From: Micropruina sonneratiae
GTDB lineage: Bacteria > Actinomycetota > Actinomycetes > Propionibacteriales > Propionibacteriaceae
DNA: 64,000 bases
Assembly (NCBI RefSeq): GCF_025972045.1
Contig: NZ_JAPDHX010000002.1
Location: 248,001-312,000, forward strand
Direction: 5' to 3'
In this document: in pieces, positions 1-7,938 of the stretch
How the letters are laid out: every line of letters begins with the position of its first letter
Position numbering within the stretch: position 1 is the first letter of the stretch
Program-made: the position numbers and the translations under genes
The notes under the pieces: generated by a model
What the model was told of the DNA's origin: nothing
The model's input: only the letters and a program-made list of their open reading frames with translations
Database searches by the model: none

Positions 1-835
1 TCGCCAGCGCCATCACCACCAGGCTCATCGTGAACGAGCCGTGGCGGAAGGCCCGCAGGTCGAGCAGCGCCCGCTCGCGCAGCCGGAGCTGCCGCCAGAC
101 GAAGGCCACCAACGCGACGCCGGCCAGCCCGAAGGCGAGGGCAGCCTCGGTGAGGGGTGCGCCGGCGTCCCCGATCAGGCTGAGCCCGTAGACCAGACCG
201 CCGAAACCGATCACGGTCAGCGGGATCGACCACACGTCGAGGGGGATCGCGGCGGGCTCGTTGACGTCGGCGATCCGACGGACACCCAGCACCAGCATGG
301 TGAGCGCGATCGGCACCATCAACGCGAACACTCCGCGCCAGTTGGTGAAGTGGAGCACCAGGCCGGACAGGGTCGGGCCGAGAGCCGGTGCCACCGAGAT
401 GACCATCGACACATTGCCCATCACGGCGCCGCGATGCGCCGGCGGCACCACCTGCATGATGGTGGTCATCAGCAGTGGCAGCATCACCGCTGTTCCACTG
501 GCCTGGACCACCCGGCCGGCCACCACCAGCGCGAAGCTCGGAGCCACCGCGCAGGCCAGCGTGCCGGCCAGGAACAGGCTGATGGCGAGCAGGAACGCCG
601 ATCGGGTCGGGATGCGCTCCAGCAGCCAGCCGGTGACCGGGATCACCACGGCCATGGTTAGCAGGAAGGCGGTGGTGAGCCACTGCACCGTGCGCTCGTC
701 GACACCCAGGTCGGTCATCACCGAGGTGAGCGCGACGTTCAGCGCGGTCTCGTTCAGGATCACCACGAACGTGGCGACCAGCAGGATCGTGATCACCGAG
801 CGATCCCGCGCGGTGAGCCAGTGGCTGTCGGTCAT
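1..835 (-). CDS. MFS multidrug efflux transporter, EmrB/QacA (DHA2) type, partial
   Basis: Drug:proton antiporter of the inner membrane, inferred from family. The reverse strand is open from an ATG at 835 to the window edge, about 278 codons, so the C-terminal part is missing. The N-terminus starts MTDSHWLTARDRSV, followed by a first membrane helix containing LNETALNVAL, the typical motif D1-like stretch of DHA2 pumps. About seven hydrophobic helices are readable, with a GxxxGPxxSG-type motif in helix 5 (APALGPTLSG). It is divergent from the VOC gene at 974. Substrate unknown. Confidence 0.85.
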   Translation of the reverse strand, partial: MTDSHWLTARDRSVITILLVATFVVILNETALNVALTSVMTDLGVDERTVQWLTTAFLLTMAVVIPVTGWLLERIPTRSAFLLAISLFLAGTLACAVAPSFALVVAGRVVQASGTAVMLPLLMTTIMQVVPPAHRGAVMGNVSMVISVAPALGPTLSGLVLHFTNWRGVFALMVPIALTMLVLGVRRIADVNEPAAIPLDVWSIPLTVIGFGGLVYGLSLIGDAGAPLTEAALAFGLAGVALVAFVWRQLRLRERALLDLRAFRHGSFTMSLVVMALA

Positions 836-973
836 GCGTCGCCGTCCCGTCGTCGTGCCGCCCCATCTCCGAGCCGGGCAACGCTACGGCGCCTTTGGGC
901 ACCGATCAAATCGGAGGCCGGGCCCGGCCACATCCTGGTCGCGCCGCCCGCCGATGCGTCTAGCCTGATCGCC

Positions 974-1372
974 ATGTCGATCGCCATCTCCCGTTGCTTC
1001 GTGGTCGTGCACGATGTCGAACTCGCCCTGGGGTTCTACGGTGATCTGCTGGGCCTGCAACTCCTCAACGACGTCGCCCAGGACACCTATCGCTGGGTGA
1101 CCCTCGCCGCACCCGGCCAGGAGGGGGTCGCTGTGGTGCTGAGCAACTACCTGGACGGTTCGCCCGCCGACATCGAGTCGGTGCGCGACCTGCTGGCCAA
1201 GGGGGCATTGAACGGGGTGCACTTCCGCGCCGACGATCTGGACGCGCTGTTCGACCGGCTGGTGGCGGGTGGCGCCGAGGCGCTCGAGCCGCCCACCGAC
1301 CAGTTCTGGGGAGTCCGGGACTGCGCCCTGCGCGACCCGTCGGGCAACGTGGTCAGGATCGACCAGGGCTGA
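974..1372 (+). CDS. VOC (glyoxalase/bleomycin-resistance) superfamily protein
   Basis: A 132-residue protein with one vicinal-oxygen-chelate module: an N-terminal beta strand (SRCFVVVHDVELALGFY) followed by GDLLGL, and a C-terminal strand ending RDPSGNVVRIDQG, the usual end of this fold. Length fits a single-domain VOC protein. ATG 974 is chosen because residues further upstream in the open frame are Arg/Pro-rich and do not match the fold. Metal-dependent enzyme or drug-binding protein; substrate unknown. Its 3' end overlaps the convergent HD gene by 20 nt. Confidence 0.75.
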   Translation: MSIAISRCFVVVHDVELALGFYGDLLGLQLLNDVAQDTYRWVTLAAPGQEGVAVVLSNYLDGSPADIESVRDLLAKGALNGVHFRADDLDALFDRLVAGGAEALEPPTDQFWGVRDCALRDPSGNVVRIDQG

Positions 1373-1946
1373 GCGATTCGAGCTCGGCGGTCAGGTTCCG
1401 CCGTGCGGCCGCCTCGCGTGCCGCCACCTCGGCGCCGTGGTAGATCGGCCGCGCCAGTCGCTGCAGCAGCCGCACCCGGCGCCAGGGGCGCCAGTCGGCG
1501 ACGGCCGGGCCCAGCTCGGCCCGCAGGTCGCGCACCGATTCGGTGTAGCGGACGGGGTCGGCGCCGAGCACCCACAGGTCGGCGTCACACACCACCGCCC
1601 CGGCCCGATCGTCGGGGGACACCCGATGGTCGCGGGTGAGCAGCACCAGCCGCTCGACCTCGGCCACGTCGCCCTCGGGCAGGACGCCGGAGAGCAGGTC
1701 GCGGGCGAGCGCGGCCGAAGCAGCCTCGTCGATGCCGGGGCGGTTGCGATGGATCGCGTCGTGGAACCACAGCGCCAGCAACTCCGCACGCCCGGCATCG
1801 CGGTCGGCCGCCGCCGCCAGGCACTCGAACAGGTGCCTGCGGTCGTGGTAGCGCCGGTGCGGTTCGCTCCACGCCGCTAGCAGTCGCTCGGCGATGGCGC
1901 GGTGGCCGGACAGCGGCCAGCGACTCAGAACAGCCTGATCAGCCAT
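1353..1946 (-). CDS. HD-domain metal-dependent phosphohydrolase-like protein
   Basis: 197 residues. Metal-binding HD motifs are visible: YHDRRHL near residue 34, LWFHDAIH near residue 61 and an Asp in VVCDADLWVLG near residue 121. This matches the bacterial group described as predicted metal-dependent HD-superfamily phosphohydrolases. Substrate unknown. The ATG (1944-1946) lies inside the 3' end of the preceding membrane-protein gene, so translation is probably coupled. It is the last gene of a three-gene reverse-strand operon (SatD-like, membrane protein, HD) and its tail overlaps the VOC gene. Confidence 0.75.
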   Translation of the reverse strand: MADQAVLSRWPLSGHRAIAERLLAAWSEPHRRYHDRRHLFECLAAAADRDAGRAELLALWFHDAIHRNRPGIDEAASAALARDLLSGVLPEGDVAEVERLVLLTRDHRVSPDDRAGAVVCDADLWVLGADPVRYTESVRDLRAELGPAVADWRPWRRVRLLQRLARPIYHGAEVAAREAAARRNLTAELESLSPGRS

Positions 1947-2350
1947 GCCGCCAACCCCGCGCAGGCACAGGCGAACAGCACACTGACGAAGGTGCCGATG
2001 ATGAACCGCTCTGCAGCGCCGGTCGAGGTCGCCTTCAGCTCGGGGTAGCGCGCGAAGCCCTTCAGCACCATCGCCACCGCCAGGCTCTCGGGCGAGCCGG
2101 CCAGCACCGCGGCGAACACGGCGAGCCGCTCGAGCATGCCGATCCACTCGCCGCCGCGAAGGGTGGCGGCCGCCCGGGTGAGCGGCGCGACGGTCTGCTC
2201 GGCCGCTTCGGGGTCGTGCGGCAGTTCGGCCGCCCGGGAACGTTCTGCGCGGCGGAACACGGCGAGTACCACCCGGCCGCCGGTCAGCACCGCGACCGCT
2301 GCCAGGGCGGCCACGACAACGACCTTCGCAACCACCAGCCAGGCCGTCAC
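1925..2350 (-). CDS. Hypothetical two-helix membrane protein
   Basis: 141 residues from a GTG start at 2350 that overlaps the TGA of the SatD-like gene by 4 nt (GTGA). One hydrophobic helix is at the N-terminus (AWLVVAKVVVVAALAAVAVL). Others are in the C-terminal half (RLAVFAAVLAGSPESLAVAM and FIIGTFVSVLFACACAGLAA), with a conserved-looking GFARYPELK segment between. I do not recognise a named function. Operon position between a SatD-like protein and an HD hydrolase is the only hint. Confidence 0.6.
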   Translation of the reverse strand: MTAWLVVAKVVVVAALAAVAVLTGGRVVLAVFRRAERSRAAELPHDPEAAEQTVAPLTRAAATLRGGEWIGMLERLAVFAAVLAGSPESLAVAMVLKGFARYPELKATSTGAAERFIIGTFVSVLFACACAGLAAWLIRLF

Positions 2351-3033
2351 GACTCGACGCCCATCGCCTCGGCCAGCAACGAGCGGGCGAGTTCGGCACC
2401 GAGGCTCGACTCGGCCCGGCCGGCGCGGGCGAGCCGCTGGGACACCGCGGAGGGGCTGATGCCCAGACTGTGCGCGGCGGCCCGGCCGGTGCCCGCCTCG
2501 TCGAGGACGTCCATGATCTCCCAACCCTCCGGGGTACGTCTGCTGACCAGCGCACGCAGCATCACCAGGGCAGCCTCGGCTCGCTGCGTGACCCGTTCAC
2601 CATAGGGGCCGGTTCCGACAGAACCGGGGGAGGCGGGGCCGGACGGCCCGGGGCCCGGTTCGGCGCCGGCGATCAGCCGCAGGTTCGCGGGGGAGGTGCG
2701 GGCCTCCTCGACGGCGCGGCGGGCGGCCAGGTAGGCGGCACCGCGGGCCTCCCGGGTGGACCCGGGCAGCGGCTGTTCGACGGTGCCCAGGCCGATGCCG
2801 AGGTGCCAGTCCGGCAGTCGGGTGAGGGTCAGGACCGTGGCCACCACGGCGTCCGGGTCGTCGGTGAGTCCCTGGATCTCGTCGCCGGCGGTGCGCTCGA
2901 AGGGCAGGGTGAAGGCGTGGCCCACCTCCTCGGCGAGCGCCGCCAGGGCGTCCGGCACCCGATCGGTTGAGCGGCGGCTGTTGCGCTGGTCCGCCGTCAC
3001 CACGGCCCAGATAGTTAACGATCCATCCTTCAT
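2347..3033 (-). CDS. SatD-family protein with C-terminal helix-turn-helix
   Basis: 228 residues from ATG 3033; a GTG two codons upstream at 3039 is an alternative. The N-terminal part reads VVTADQRNSRR ... FERTAGDEIQGL, the layout of SatD-family proteins (D.x.SR near the start, then a GDE.QGL motif). The last 50 residues (AAAHSLGISPSAVSQRL) look like a sigma-region-4 or MarR-like HTH. Family role is poorly known. First gene of the operon ending at 1353. The 168-bp gap to the divergent GlsB-type gene is AT-richer than its surroundings. Confidence 0.6.
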   Translation of the reverse strand: MKDGSLTIWAVVTADQRNSRRSTDRVPDALAALAEEVGHAFTLPFERTAGDEIQGLTDDPDAVVATVLTLTRLPDWHLGIGLGTVEQPLPGSTREARGAAYLAARRAVEEARTSPANLRLIAGAEPGPGPSGPASPGSVGTGPYGERVTQRAEAALVMLRALVSRRTPEGWEIMDVLDEAGTGRAAAHSLGISPSAVSQRLARAGRAESSLGAELARSLLAEAMGVES

Positions 3034-3201
3034 CTGCACATATTCAGTGTGAAGGCTGAACTATCGGGAGTCCAGTGAGTTGATAGGTCTTCACCCCAAG
3101 GGGTTGAGTGGCCGACCCAGGGCATCCCTGAGGGTGTCGCGGCGGTAGCTCGGCCTACAGTGGTTGAGGTACTGACTACCACGAGACAAGGAGCGATACT
3201 C

Positions 3202-3468
3202 ATGATCGGTTGGGGATTCTTCGGTTGGATCATCCTCGGCGGCCTCGCCGGGTGGATCGCAAGCAAGATCATGAAGACCGATGCCCAGATGGGCATCCTG
3301 ATGAACATCATCGTCGGCATCGTCGGCGGTCTGCTGGGCGGCTGGATCCTCAGCGCGTTCGGCGTCGATGTGGCCGGGGGTGGTCTCATCTTCAGCATGC
3401 TGACCGCGATCGGCGGCGCGGTGCTGCTGTTGTGGATCGTCGGCCTGGTCACCGGACGCAAGTCCTGA
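3202..3468 (+). CDS. GlsB/YeaQ/YmgE family stress-response membrane protein
   Basis: 88 residues, almost wholly hydrophobic, with the glycine-zipper pattern typical of the transglycosylase-associated family: GWIILGGLAGWIASKIMK, then GILMNIIVGIVGGLLGGWIL and a third helix ending GLVTGRKS. Start at ATG 3202 is supported by AAGGAG at 3188-3193; the upstream in-frame start at 3160 has no such site. Family members are small stress-associated inner-membrane proteins of uncertain mechanism. A strong hairpin follows at 3485. Confidence 0.85.
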   Translation: MIGWGFFGWIILGGLAGWIASKIMKTDAQMGILMNIIVGIVGGLLGGWILSAFGVDVAGGGLIFSMLTAIGGAVLLLWIVGLVTGRKS

Positions 3469-3484
3469 CCCGAACACACGGCGA

Positions 3485-3517
3485 AAGGGCCGGCACCCGT
3501 CACGGGTGCCGGCCCTT
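3485..3517 (+). terminator. Rho-independent-type hairpin after the GlsB-like gene
   Basis: Near-perfect inverted repeat with 14-15 bp arms (AAGGGCCGGCACCC on the left) and a tiny loop, 17 nt after the stop codon. There is no long T-tract after it, as is common in high-GC actinobacteria. Confidence 0.75.
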
Positions 3518-3586
3518 CGTCATCAATGCGACGACGACCGTCGAACGGGTGTTGCCCGCGCCGCCGATGCGGACGAGAGTGGGCCG

Positions 3587-4927
3587 GTGACTGATACCTA
3601 CGATTTCCTTGTCATCGGCGCCGGGCCCGTGGGCGAGAACGCCGCCCAGTACGCCGTTCAGGGCACGGACCTGACGGTGGCACTGGTGGAGTCCCACCTG
3701 ATCGGTGGAGAGTGTTCCTACTACGCCTGCATGCCGAGCAAGGCCCTGCTGCGGCCGGCCGCGGTCGCGGCCACCAGTCGGGACCTGCGCGGCGTCCGGC
3801 CCACCGAGGTGGACGCCGAAGCCCTGCTCGCGCGCCGCGACTACTGGGTGAGCGACTACGACGATTCGGGACAGCAGTCCTGGGCCGAATCGGCGGGGAT
3901 CGACATCGTCCGGGGCGAGGGCCGGGTCACCGGTCCTCGGCAGGTCACCGTCGGCGACCGGACGCTGACCGCCCGACACGCCGTCGTGGTCGCCACCGGC
4001 AGCCGCGCCAGCATTCCGCCGAACCTCGCCGGGGTGGCCCCGTGGGACAACCGGGACGCCACCGGCGTCCGTGAGATCCCCGAGACGCTGGCGATCGTCG
4101 GCGGCGGCGTGGTCGCCTGCGAGGCCGCGACGTGGATGGCCGCGCTCGGCACCAGGGTGACGATGATCGTGCGCAGCAGGCTGCTGGACAGGATCGAACC
4201 CTTCGCGGCCGACCTGATCCGCGAGTCGCTCGAAAGGTCGGGCGTCGAGGTGTTGCTCGAGGTGAGCGTCGAGGAGGCGCAACGCCCGGGCGCACTCTCC
4301 GCCGACCTCGGACGCCGGCACGGCGGACCGGTGTTCCTCACCTTGGCCGGTGAGGTGCGGGAGTTCGACGAGGTGCTGGTCGCCGCGGGCCGGACACTGA
4401 ACACCGACGCCCTGCCCGATGGCGACACGGCCGAGACGCGGCCCGACTGGCTGCACCTGGTCGGCGACGTGTCCGGCGAACCGCAACTCACCCACTGGGG
4501 CAAGTACCGGGCCCGCGTCCTCGGCAACCGGCTCAAGGCCGAGGCGCTCGACCGCCCCGCGCCGGCGGTCCCCGACGGCGTCCCGGTGCCGCAGGTGATC
4601 TTCACCGACCCCGAAGTGGCCGCAGTGGGGCCCACGCTCGCCCAGGCCCAGGCGGCGGACCCGGGTGCGCGTGCGCTGGACGTGCCGATCACGGCGGCGT
4701 CCGGGGTCGGCCTGCTGATCGACCACCCGCACGGACAGGCCCGGCTGGTGGTCGGCACGGACGACCGCGTGCTCGGGGCCACCTTCGTCGGTCCCGAGGT
4801 CGCCGAGCTCCTGCACGCGGCGACGGTGGCGATCGTGGGCAGGATGACGCTGGACCAGCTCTGGCACGCGGTGCCGAGCTACCCCACCGCTTCCGAACTC
4901 TGGCTGCGGCTGCTGGAGGCCTCCTGA
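3587..4927 (+). CDS. FAD-dependent pyridine-nucleotide disulfide oxidoreductase (MerA/Lpd-like)
   Basis: 446-residue flavoprotein from a GTG start (3587) just before the FAD-binding VIGAGPVGENAA. The redox-active disulfide is Cys43/Cys48 in GGECSYYACMPSK. A second Rossmann motif (IVGGGVVACEAA) binds NAD(P)H, and a C-terminal dimerisation domain starts near VPQVIFTDPEVAAVG. In dihydrolipoyl dehydrogenases the C-terminal catalytic motif is HxHPTxxE; here it reads VPSYPTASE, so the base His is replaced by Tyr, as in mercuric reductase. The C-terminal vicinal cysteine pair of MerA is absent. Substrate unknown; it stands alone between two repeat-bearing gaps. Confidence 0.85.
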   Translation: MTDTYDFLVIGAGPVGENAAQYAVQGTDLTVALVESHLIGGECSYYACMPSKALLRPAAVAATSRDLRGVRPTEVDAEALLARRDYWVSDYDDSGQQSWAESAGIDIVRGEGRVTGPRQVTVGDRTLTARHAVVVATGSRASIPPNLAGVAPWDNRDATGVREIPETLAIVGGGVVACEAATWMAALGTRVTMIVRSRLLDRIEPFAADLIRESLERSGVEVLLEVSVEEAQRPGALSADLGRRHGGPVFLTLAGEVREFDEVLVAAGRTLNTDALPDGDTAETRPDWLHLVGDVSGEPQLTHWGKYRARVLGNRLKAEALDRPAPAVPDGVPVPQVIFTDPEVAAVGPTLAQAQAADPGARALDVPITAASGVGLLIDHPHGQARLVVGTDDRVLGATFVGPEVAELLHAATVAIVGRMTLDQLWHAVPSYPTASELWLRLLEAS

Positions 4928-4950
4928 CCCGAGCCCTCGGTGGGAACGGA

Positions 4951-5088
4951 AGATTCCGGCGTGCCCCGCCATGACGAGGAGGCTGAAGGAGGGGACCCAC
5001 CCGCGGCATCCCGAGCTTGCCCCGGGATCCCGGACGGATCAGAGATTCCGGCGGCCCCCGGAATGACGAGGGCCGCCGGAATGACGGG
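4951..5088. repeat. Cluster of REP-like palindromic repeats
   Basis: The gap between two convergent genes holds at least four copies or partial copies of a palindromic unit: AGATTCCGGCG...GCCATGACG at 4951-4976, GCATCCCGAGCTTGCCCC... at 5005-5031, AGATTCCGGCGG...GAATGACGAG at 5043-5070 and GCCGCCGGAATGACGGG at 5072-5088. Related units occur at 23718, 24428, 29630, 37780, 37850 and 54026. They form stem-loops and may act in 3'-end formation. Confidence 0.7.
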
Positions 5089-5097
5089 AAGGGCGGC

Positions 5098-5445
5098 TCA
5101 GGCCAGGGCGGTGTGGTTGGCGGCGTGCCGTTCGTCGCCGGTCAGCGCCACCAGCACCCGGCGCATCCCGGCCGCCTCGTCGTGCCGGCTCTGCCGTTCG
5201 AGCACCCGCGCCAGCAGCAGGGTGATGTACTCGTTGGTCGGATCGCTCTCGAGGATGAGGCGCGCCTCGCGCTCGGCCAGCGGCAGGGACGCCCGCAGGT
5301 AGTGGGCGCGGGCCAGGTACTCGCGGGCATCGGTGTGCCCCGGCTGTGTCCGCAGCACCTTCTCGAACCCGTCGATCGCGGAGCGGTAGTCACGGGTGTT
5401 GAAGGCGAGCACGGCCGCCTGGAAGTCGTCCAGCGTGGTGGTCAT
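5098..5445 (-). CDS. Small tetratricopeptide-repeat protein
   Basis: 115 residues made of two to three TPR-like helical pairs (AAVLAFNTRDYRSAIDGFEKV, then AREYLARAHYLRASLPLAER, then ITLLLARVLERQSRHDEAAG). Such proteins act as protein-protein adaptors; partner unknown. ATG 5445 is chosen over the in-frame ATG six codons upstream, because that upstream stretch carries the GAAGGAG ribosome site, which is itself made from the last codons of the LLM oxidoreductase gene. The two genes are therefore coupled. Confidence 0.75.
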   Translation of the reverse strand: MTTTLDDFQAAVLAFNTRDYRSAIDGFEKVLRTQPGHTDAREYLARAHYLRASLPLAEREARLILESDPTNEYITLLLARVLERQSRHDEAAGMRRVLVALTGDERHAANHTALA

Positions 5446-5450
5446 GGGTT

Positions 5451-6467
5451 TCACTCCTTCCATCCCAGGTCGCGGGCGACCGCGGCCAGGTTCTCGAACA
5501 GGTGGGCGTTGTATTCCACGCCCAGCATCGACGGCAGCGCGAACAGCACGTAGTCCGCCTCCTGCACCGCCTCGTCGGCGGCCAGTTGGGCGGCCACCCG
5601 CTCGGGGCTGCCGGCGAACGTGGGGCCCGAACGGGCCGTGGTGCCGTCCAGGAAGCCGACGCCGTCACCGGTGCCGCCCTCCAGGCCGAAGTACTGCCGG
5701 TCCTCGTCGGTGGTGATCGGGAACACGCTGCGGGTGACCGCGGCCTGCCCGCCGGTCCCACCGGCGGCGGCGAACGCCGCACGATAGTCGCGGACCTGGT
5801 CGGCCTGCTGGATGTGGAACGGACGCCCGTCGTCGGCCAGCAGCAGCGTGGACGACAGCAGGTTGTAGCCCTCCTGTCCGGCCCACACCCCGGTGGCGTG
5901 CGATCCGGCGCCCCACCAGATCCGGTGCGCAAGGCCGGGGGAGACCGGCGAGATCGGCAGGTCCGGCCCACGGCCGGAGCTGACGGCGCGCTGGGACCGG
6001 GCCACCGGCCCGCCCCCGATCGCGCGGCGGAACAGCTCCGCCCGCCGGCGCGTCACGCGTCCCCAGTCCTCACCCTCGGCGAGGGTGTAGCCGAACGCGG
6101 CCTGCCCGTCGGCGGCAGGCTCGGGCGATCCGCGACTGATCCCCAGCTGCAGGCGTCCGGCACTGATCAGGTCCGTGGCCGCGGCCTCCTCGGCCAGGTA
6201 CAGCGGGTTCTCGTAGCGCAGGTCGACCACGCCGGTGCCCACCTCGATCCTGGACGTCCGCGCGGCCATCGCCGCCAGCAGCGGGAACGGTGCGGACAGG
6301 CTGTGGTCGAAGTGGTGCACCCGCAGCCAGGCGCCGTCCAGGCCCGCCGCCTCGGCGGCCTCGGCCAGGCCGATGTGGTCGCGCAGCGCTGCCCCGGGCG
6401 TCCGGACCCGCGAACCGGGAACGTCGCGGTGGTGCCCGAAGGACAGGAAGCCGATCTTCTTGGTCAC
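5451..6467 (-). CDS. LLM-class flavin-dependent oxidoreductase (luciferase-like)
   Basis: 338-residue TIM-barrel monooxygenase of the bacterial-luciferase-like family, using FMN or F420. Typical segments are visible: IGFLSFGHHRD at the start, HFDHSLSAPFPLLAAMAART, VGTGVVDLRYENPLYLAEEA, the RLQLGISRGSPEP loop and the C-terminal FAGSPERVAAQL. GTG 6467 is the start. Substrate unknown. It is divergent from an HxlR regulator across a 71-bp gap with a perfect inverted repeat, so it is probably the regulator's target. Confidence 0.85.
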   Translation of the reverse strand: MTKKIGFLSFGHHRDVPGSRVRTPGAALRDHIGLAEAAEAAGLDGAWLRVHHFDHSLSAPFPLLAAMAARTSRIEVGTGVVDLRYENPLYLAEEAAATDLISAGRLQLGISRGSPEPAADGQAAFGYTLAEGEDWGRVTRRRAELFRRAIGGGPVARSQRAVSSGRGPDLPISPVSPGLAHRIWWGAGSHATGVWAGQEGYNLLSSTLLLADDGRPFHIQQADQVRDYRAAFAAAGGTGGQAAVTRSVFPITTDEDRQYFGLEGGTGDGVGFLDGTTARSGPTFAGSPERVAAQLAADEAVQEADYVLFALPSMLGVEYNAHLFENLAAVARDLGWKE

Positions 6468-6497
6468 GATGAGGTTCCTTCGTCGAGTGGTATCGTC

Positions 6498-6514
6498 ACT
6501 ATGAACACCATAGT
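6498..6514. promoter_or_regulatory. Probable HxlR operator in divergent promoter
   Basis: Perfect inverted repeat ACTATG-AACAC-CATAGT, 17 bp, centred in the 71-bp gap between the LLM oxidoreductase and the HxlR-family regulator. Spacing and size suit a dimeric winged-helix regulator. Assignment to the neighbouring regulator is inferred from position. Confidence 0.55.
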
Positions 6515-6538
6515 TGCTTGGTTATTCCAAGGGGAGTC

Positions 6539-6862
6539 ATGGACGACGAGTGCGCCGCCATCGAGACGGCGTTGGCGGTGCTGGGCCGGGCCTGGGCCGC
6601 AGCCACGCTCAAGGCGATGCTGTCCGGGGCGGAGCGGTTCTCGGAGATCCGGCGCGGACTGCCCGGGATCACCGACGCCGTGCTCTCCACCCGGCTCAAG
6701 GAGCTGTGCGAGGCGGGCATGGCACAGCGGCTCGTGGAGCCAGGCCCGCCGGTGGTCGTCCGCTACCGGCTGACCGCCGCCGGGCGGGACGTCGAGCCGG
6801 TGCTGGCCGCCCTGGTGTCGTTCGGGCGCCGGCACGGTGGCCACCCGGCGCCGACCGGCTGA
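6539..6862 (+). CDS. HxlR-family winged-helix transcriptional regulator
   Basis: 107 residues from ATG 6539, directly after GGGGAG at 6531-6536. The fold is readable: LAVLGRAWAAATLKAML (helix 1), ERFSEIRRGLPGITDAVLSTRLKELCEAGM (recognition helices), then the wing PPVVVRYRLTAAGRDVEPVL. HxlR proteins respond to electrophiles, aldehydes or redox change and often control a divergent oxidoreductase, as here. The family's usual N-terminal cysteine is present (ECAAIETAL). Confidence 0.85.
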   Translation: MDDECAAIETALAVLGRAWAAATLKAMLSGAERFSEIRRGLPGITDAVLSTRLKELCEAGMAQRLVEPGPPVVVRYRLTAAGRDVEPVLAALVSFGRRHGGHPAPTG

Positions 6863-6882
6863 GCGAGCCTGGACAGCGGCCG

Positions 6883-7572
6883 TCAGGCGACGTCGTGACC
6901 GCCGCTCGGGTCCGGCCGGGCGGGCAACTCGACGGGCCCGTACCGGGCCGCTCGGGCCCCGGTGCCGAACGCCCAGTACCGCTCGCCGTAGGACCAGTGC
7001 CACCACTCGGTCGGATAGTTGACCAACCCGACGTCGGTCAGCGCGCCGACCAGGACGGCCCGGTTGGCCGCGCCGGGCTGGGGAACGGCGGCAGCGGTGA
7101 AACAGCCGCCCGAACTCTGCTCGGGGGTTGCGTCGAGGGCGGTGCCGAGATCCAGTTCGACCCCGGCGGCGTCGCACAGGGTCAGGTCGACCGCGCCGCC
7201 GGTGCAGTGCGGCGCCACGTCGGGCGGGGCAACCCAGCGACTCGCCAGGCGGTAAAGCCGGTCGGCGGACAGGTCGGGGTGGTGCGCCAGGAGCTCGGAT
7301 CGATAGCCCTCCCAGTAGCGGCGTTGCCGAGTGGGGGAGCGGAAGCCCTCGACGACCAGCAGGTCGATGCCCGCCGGCAGGGACGCCGCCGCCGCGGCCA
7401 GCCGGTCGGCGAGCGCCGCGCGGACGAAGCGCCAGGCACCACCGGGGGACGCCTTGCGGGGGTCGATCCGGACGCGATCGACCCCGGCCAGGTCGACCAG
7501 CGGCTCACCGGTCTCGAGCACGGGGACGGCCACCACCCGCGGGTCGCTGATCAGCACGATGTGCGAGTCCAC
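6883..7572 (-). CDS. D-alanyl-D-alanine dipeptidase, VanX/DdpX-like (peptidase M15D)
   Basis: 229 residues. Zinc-dependent dipeptidase hydrolysing D-Ala-D-Ala. Key motifs: the FRSPTRQRRYWEGY loop with its substrate-binding Arg, PHCTGGAVDLTL carrying the zinc His and Asp, and EWWHWSYGERYW carrying the catalytic Glu and third zinc ligand. No signal peptide, so it should be cytoplasmic like VanX. No vanH, vanA or vanRS lies nearby, which suggests peptidoglycan-dipeptide recycling rather than glycopeptide resistance. Confidence 0.85.
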   Translation of the reverse strand: MDSHIVLISDPRVVAVPVLETGEPLVDLAGVDRVRIDPRKASPGGAWRFVRAALADRLAAAAASLPAGIDLLVVEGFRSPTRQRRYWEGYRSELLAHHPDLSADRLYRLASRWVAPPDVAPHCTGGAVDLTLCDAAGVELDLGTALDATPEQSSGGCFTAAAVPQPGAANRAVLVGALTDVGLVNYPTEWWHWSYGERYWAFGTGARAARYGPVELPARPDPSGGHDVA

Positions 7573-7604
7573 GCCGCGATTGTCTCAGTCGCCGACGGTC
7601 GCCG

Positions 7605-7901
7605 TCACAGCGGGCGTCGCGCCGGCACGCCCGGCGCGAAGGATTCCGCCGGGCTCAGCAGTAGGTGGCGCCCCCGAGTTCCTCGTCCTCGGATGATAAG
7701 CAGCATGCCGATCAGGGCGAGGAAGAACGGCATCAACGGTGTGATGACGTCCTCGACCTTGAGCCCAGCCGTCCTGGCACCGACGTACAGCACCGGTGCC
7801 GACGGCGGGGAGATCACCGCGATGCACATGGTGAAGACCATCAGCACGCCGAAGTGGATCGGACTGATCCCGTACTGGATGGCGATCGGACTGAAGCGGT
7901 A
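7605..7901 (-). pseudogene. C-terminal remnant of a TRAP transporter large permease (DctM)
   Basis: The reverse strand encodes about 100 residues that match only the C-terminal end of DctM-type TRAP permeases: FSPIAIQYGISPIHFGVLMV, then FTMCIAVISPPSAPVLYVG, then VEDVITPLMPFFLALIGML. No start codon or upstream membrane domains exist; the sequence breaks near 7901, 38 bp beyond the stop of the siderophore-interacting protein. The tail after about 7690 also departs from the family. I read it as a 5'-deleted relic. Confidence 0.65.
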
Positions 7902-7938
7902 CCCGGTGCAGGCGCCGCGCTGGAGGGCGTCGGGCGGG

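Noticed and set aside
6883-7572. Vancomycin-resistance locus
   Set aside because: Only the VanX-like dipeptidase is present; no vanH, ligase or two-component genes nearby.
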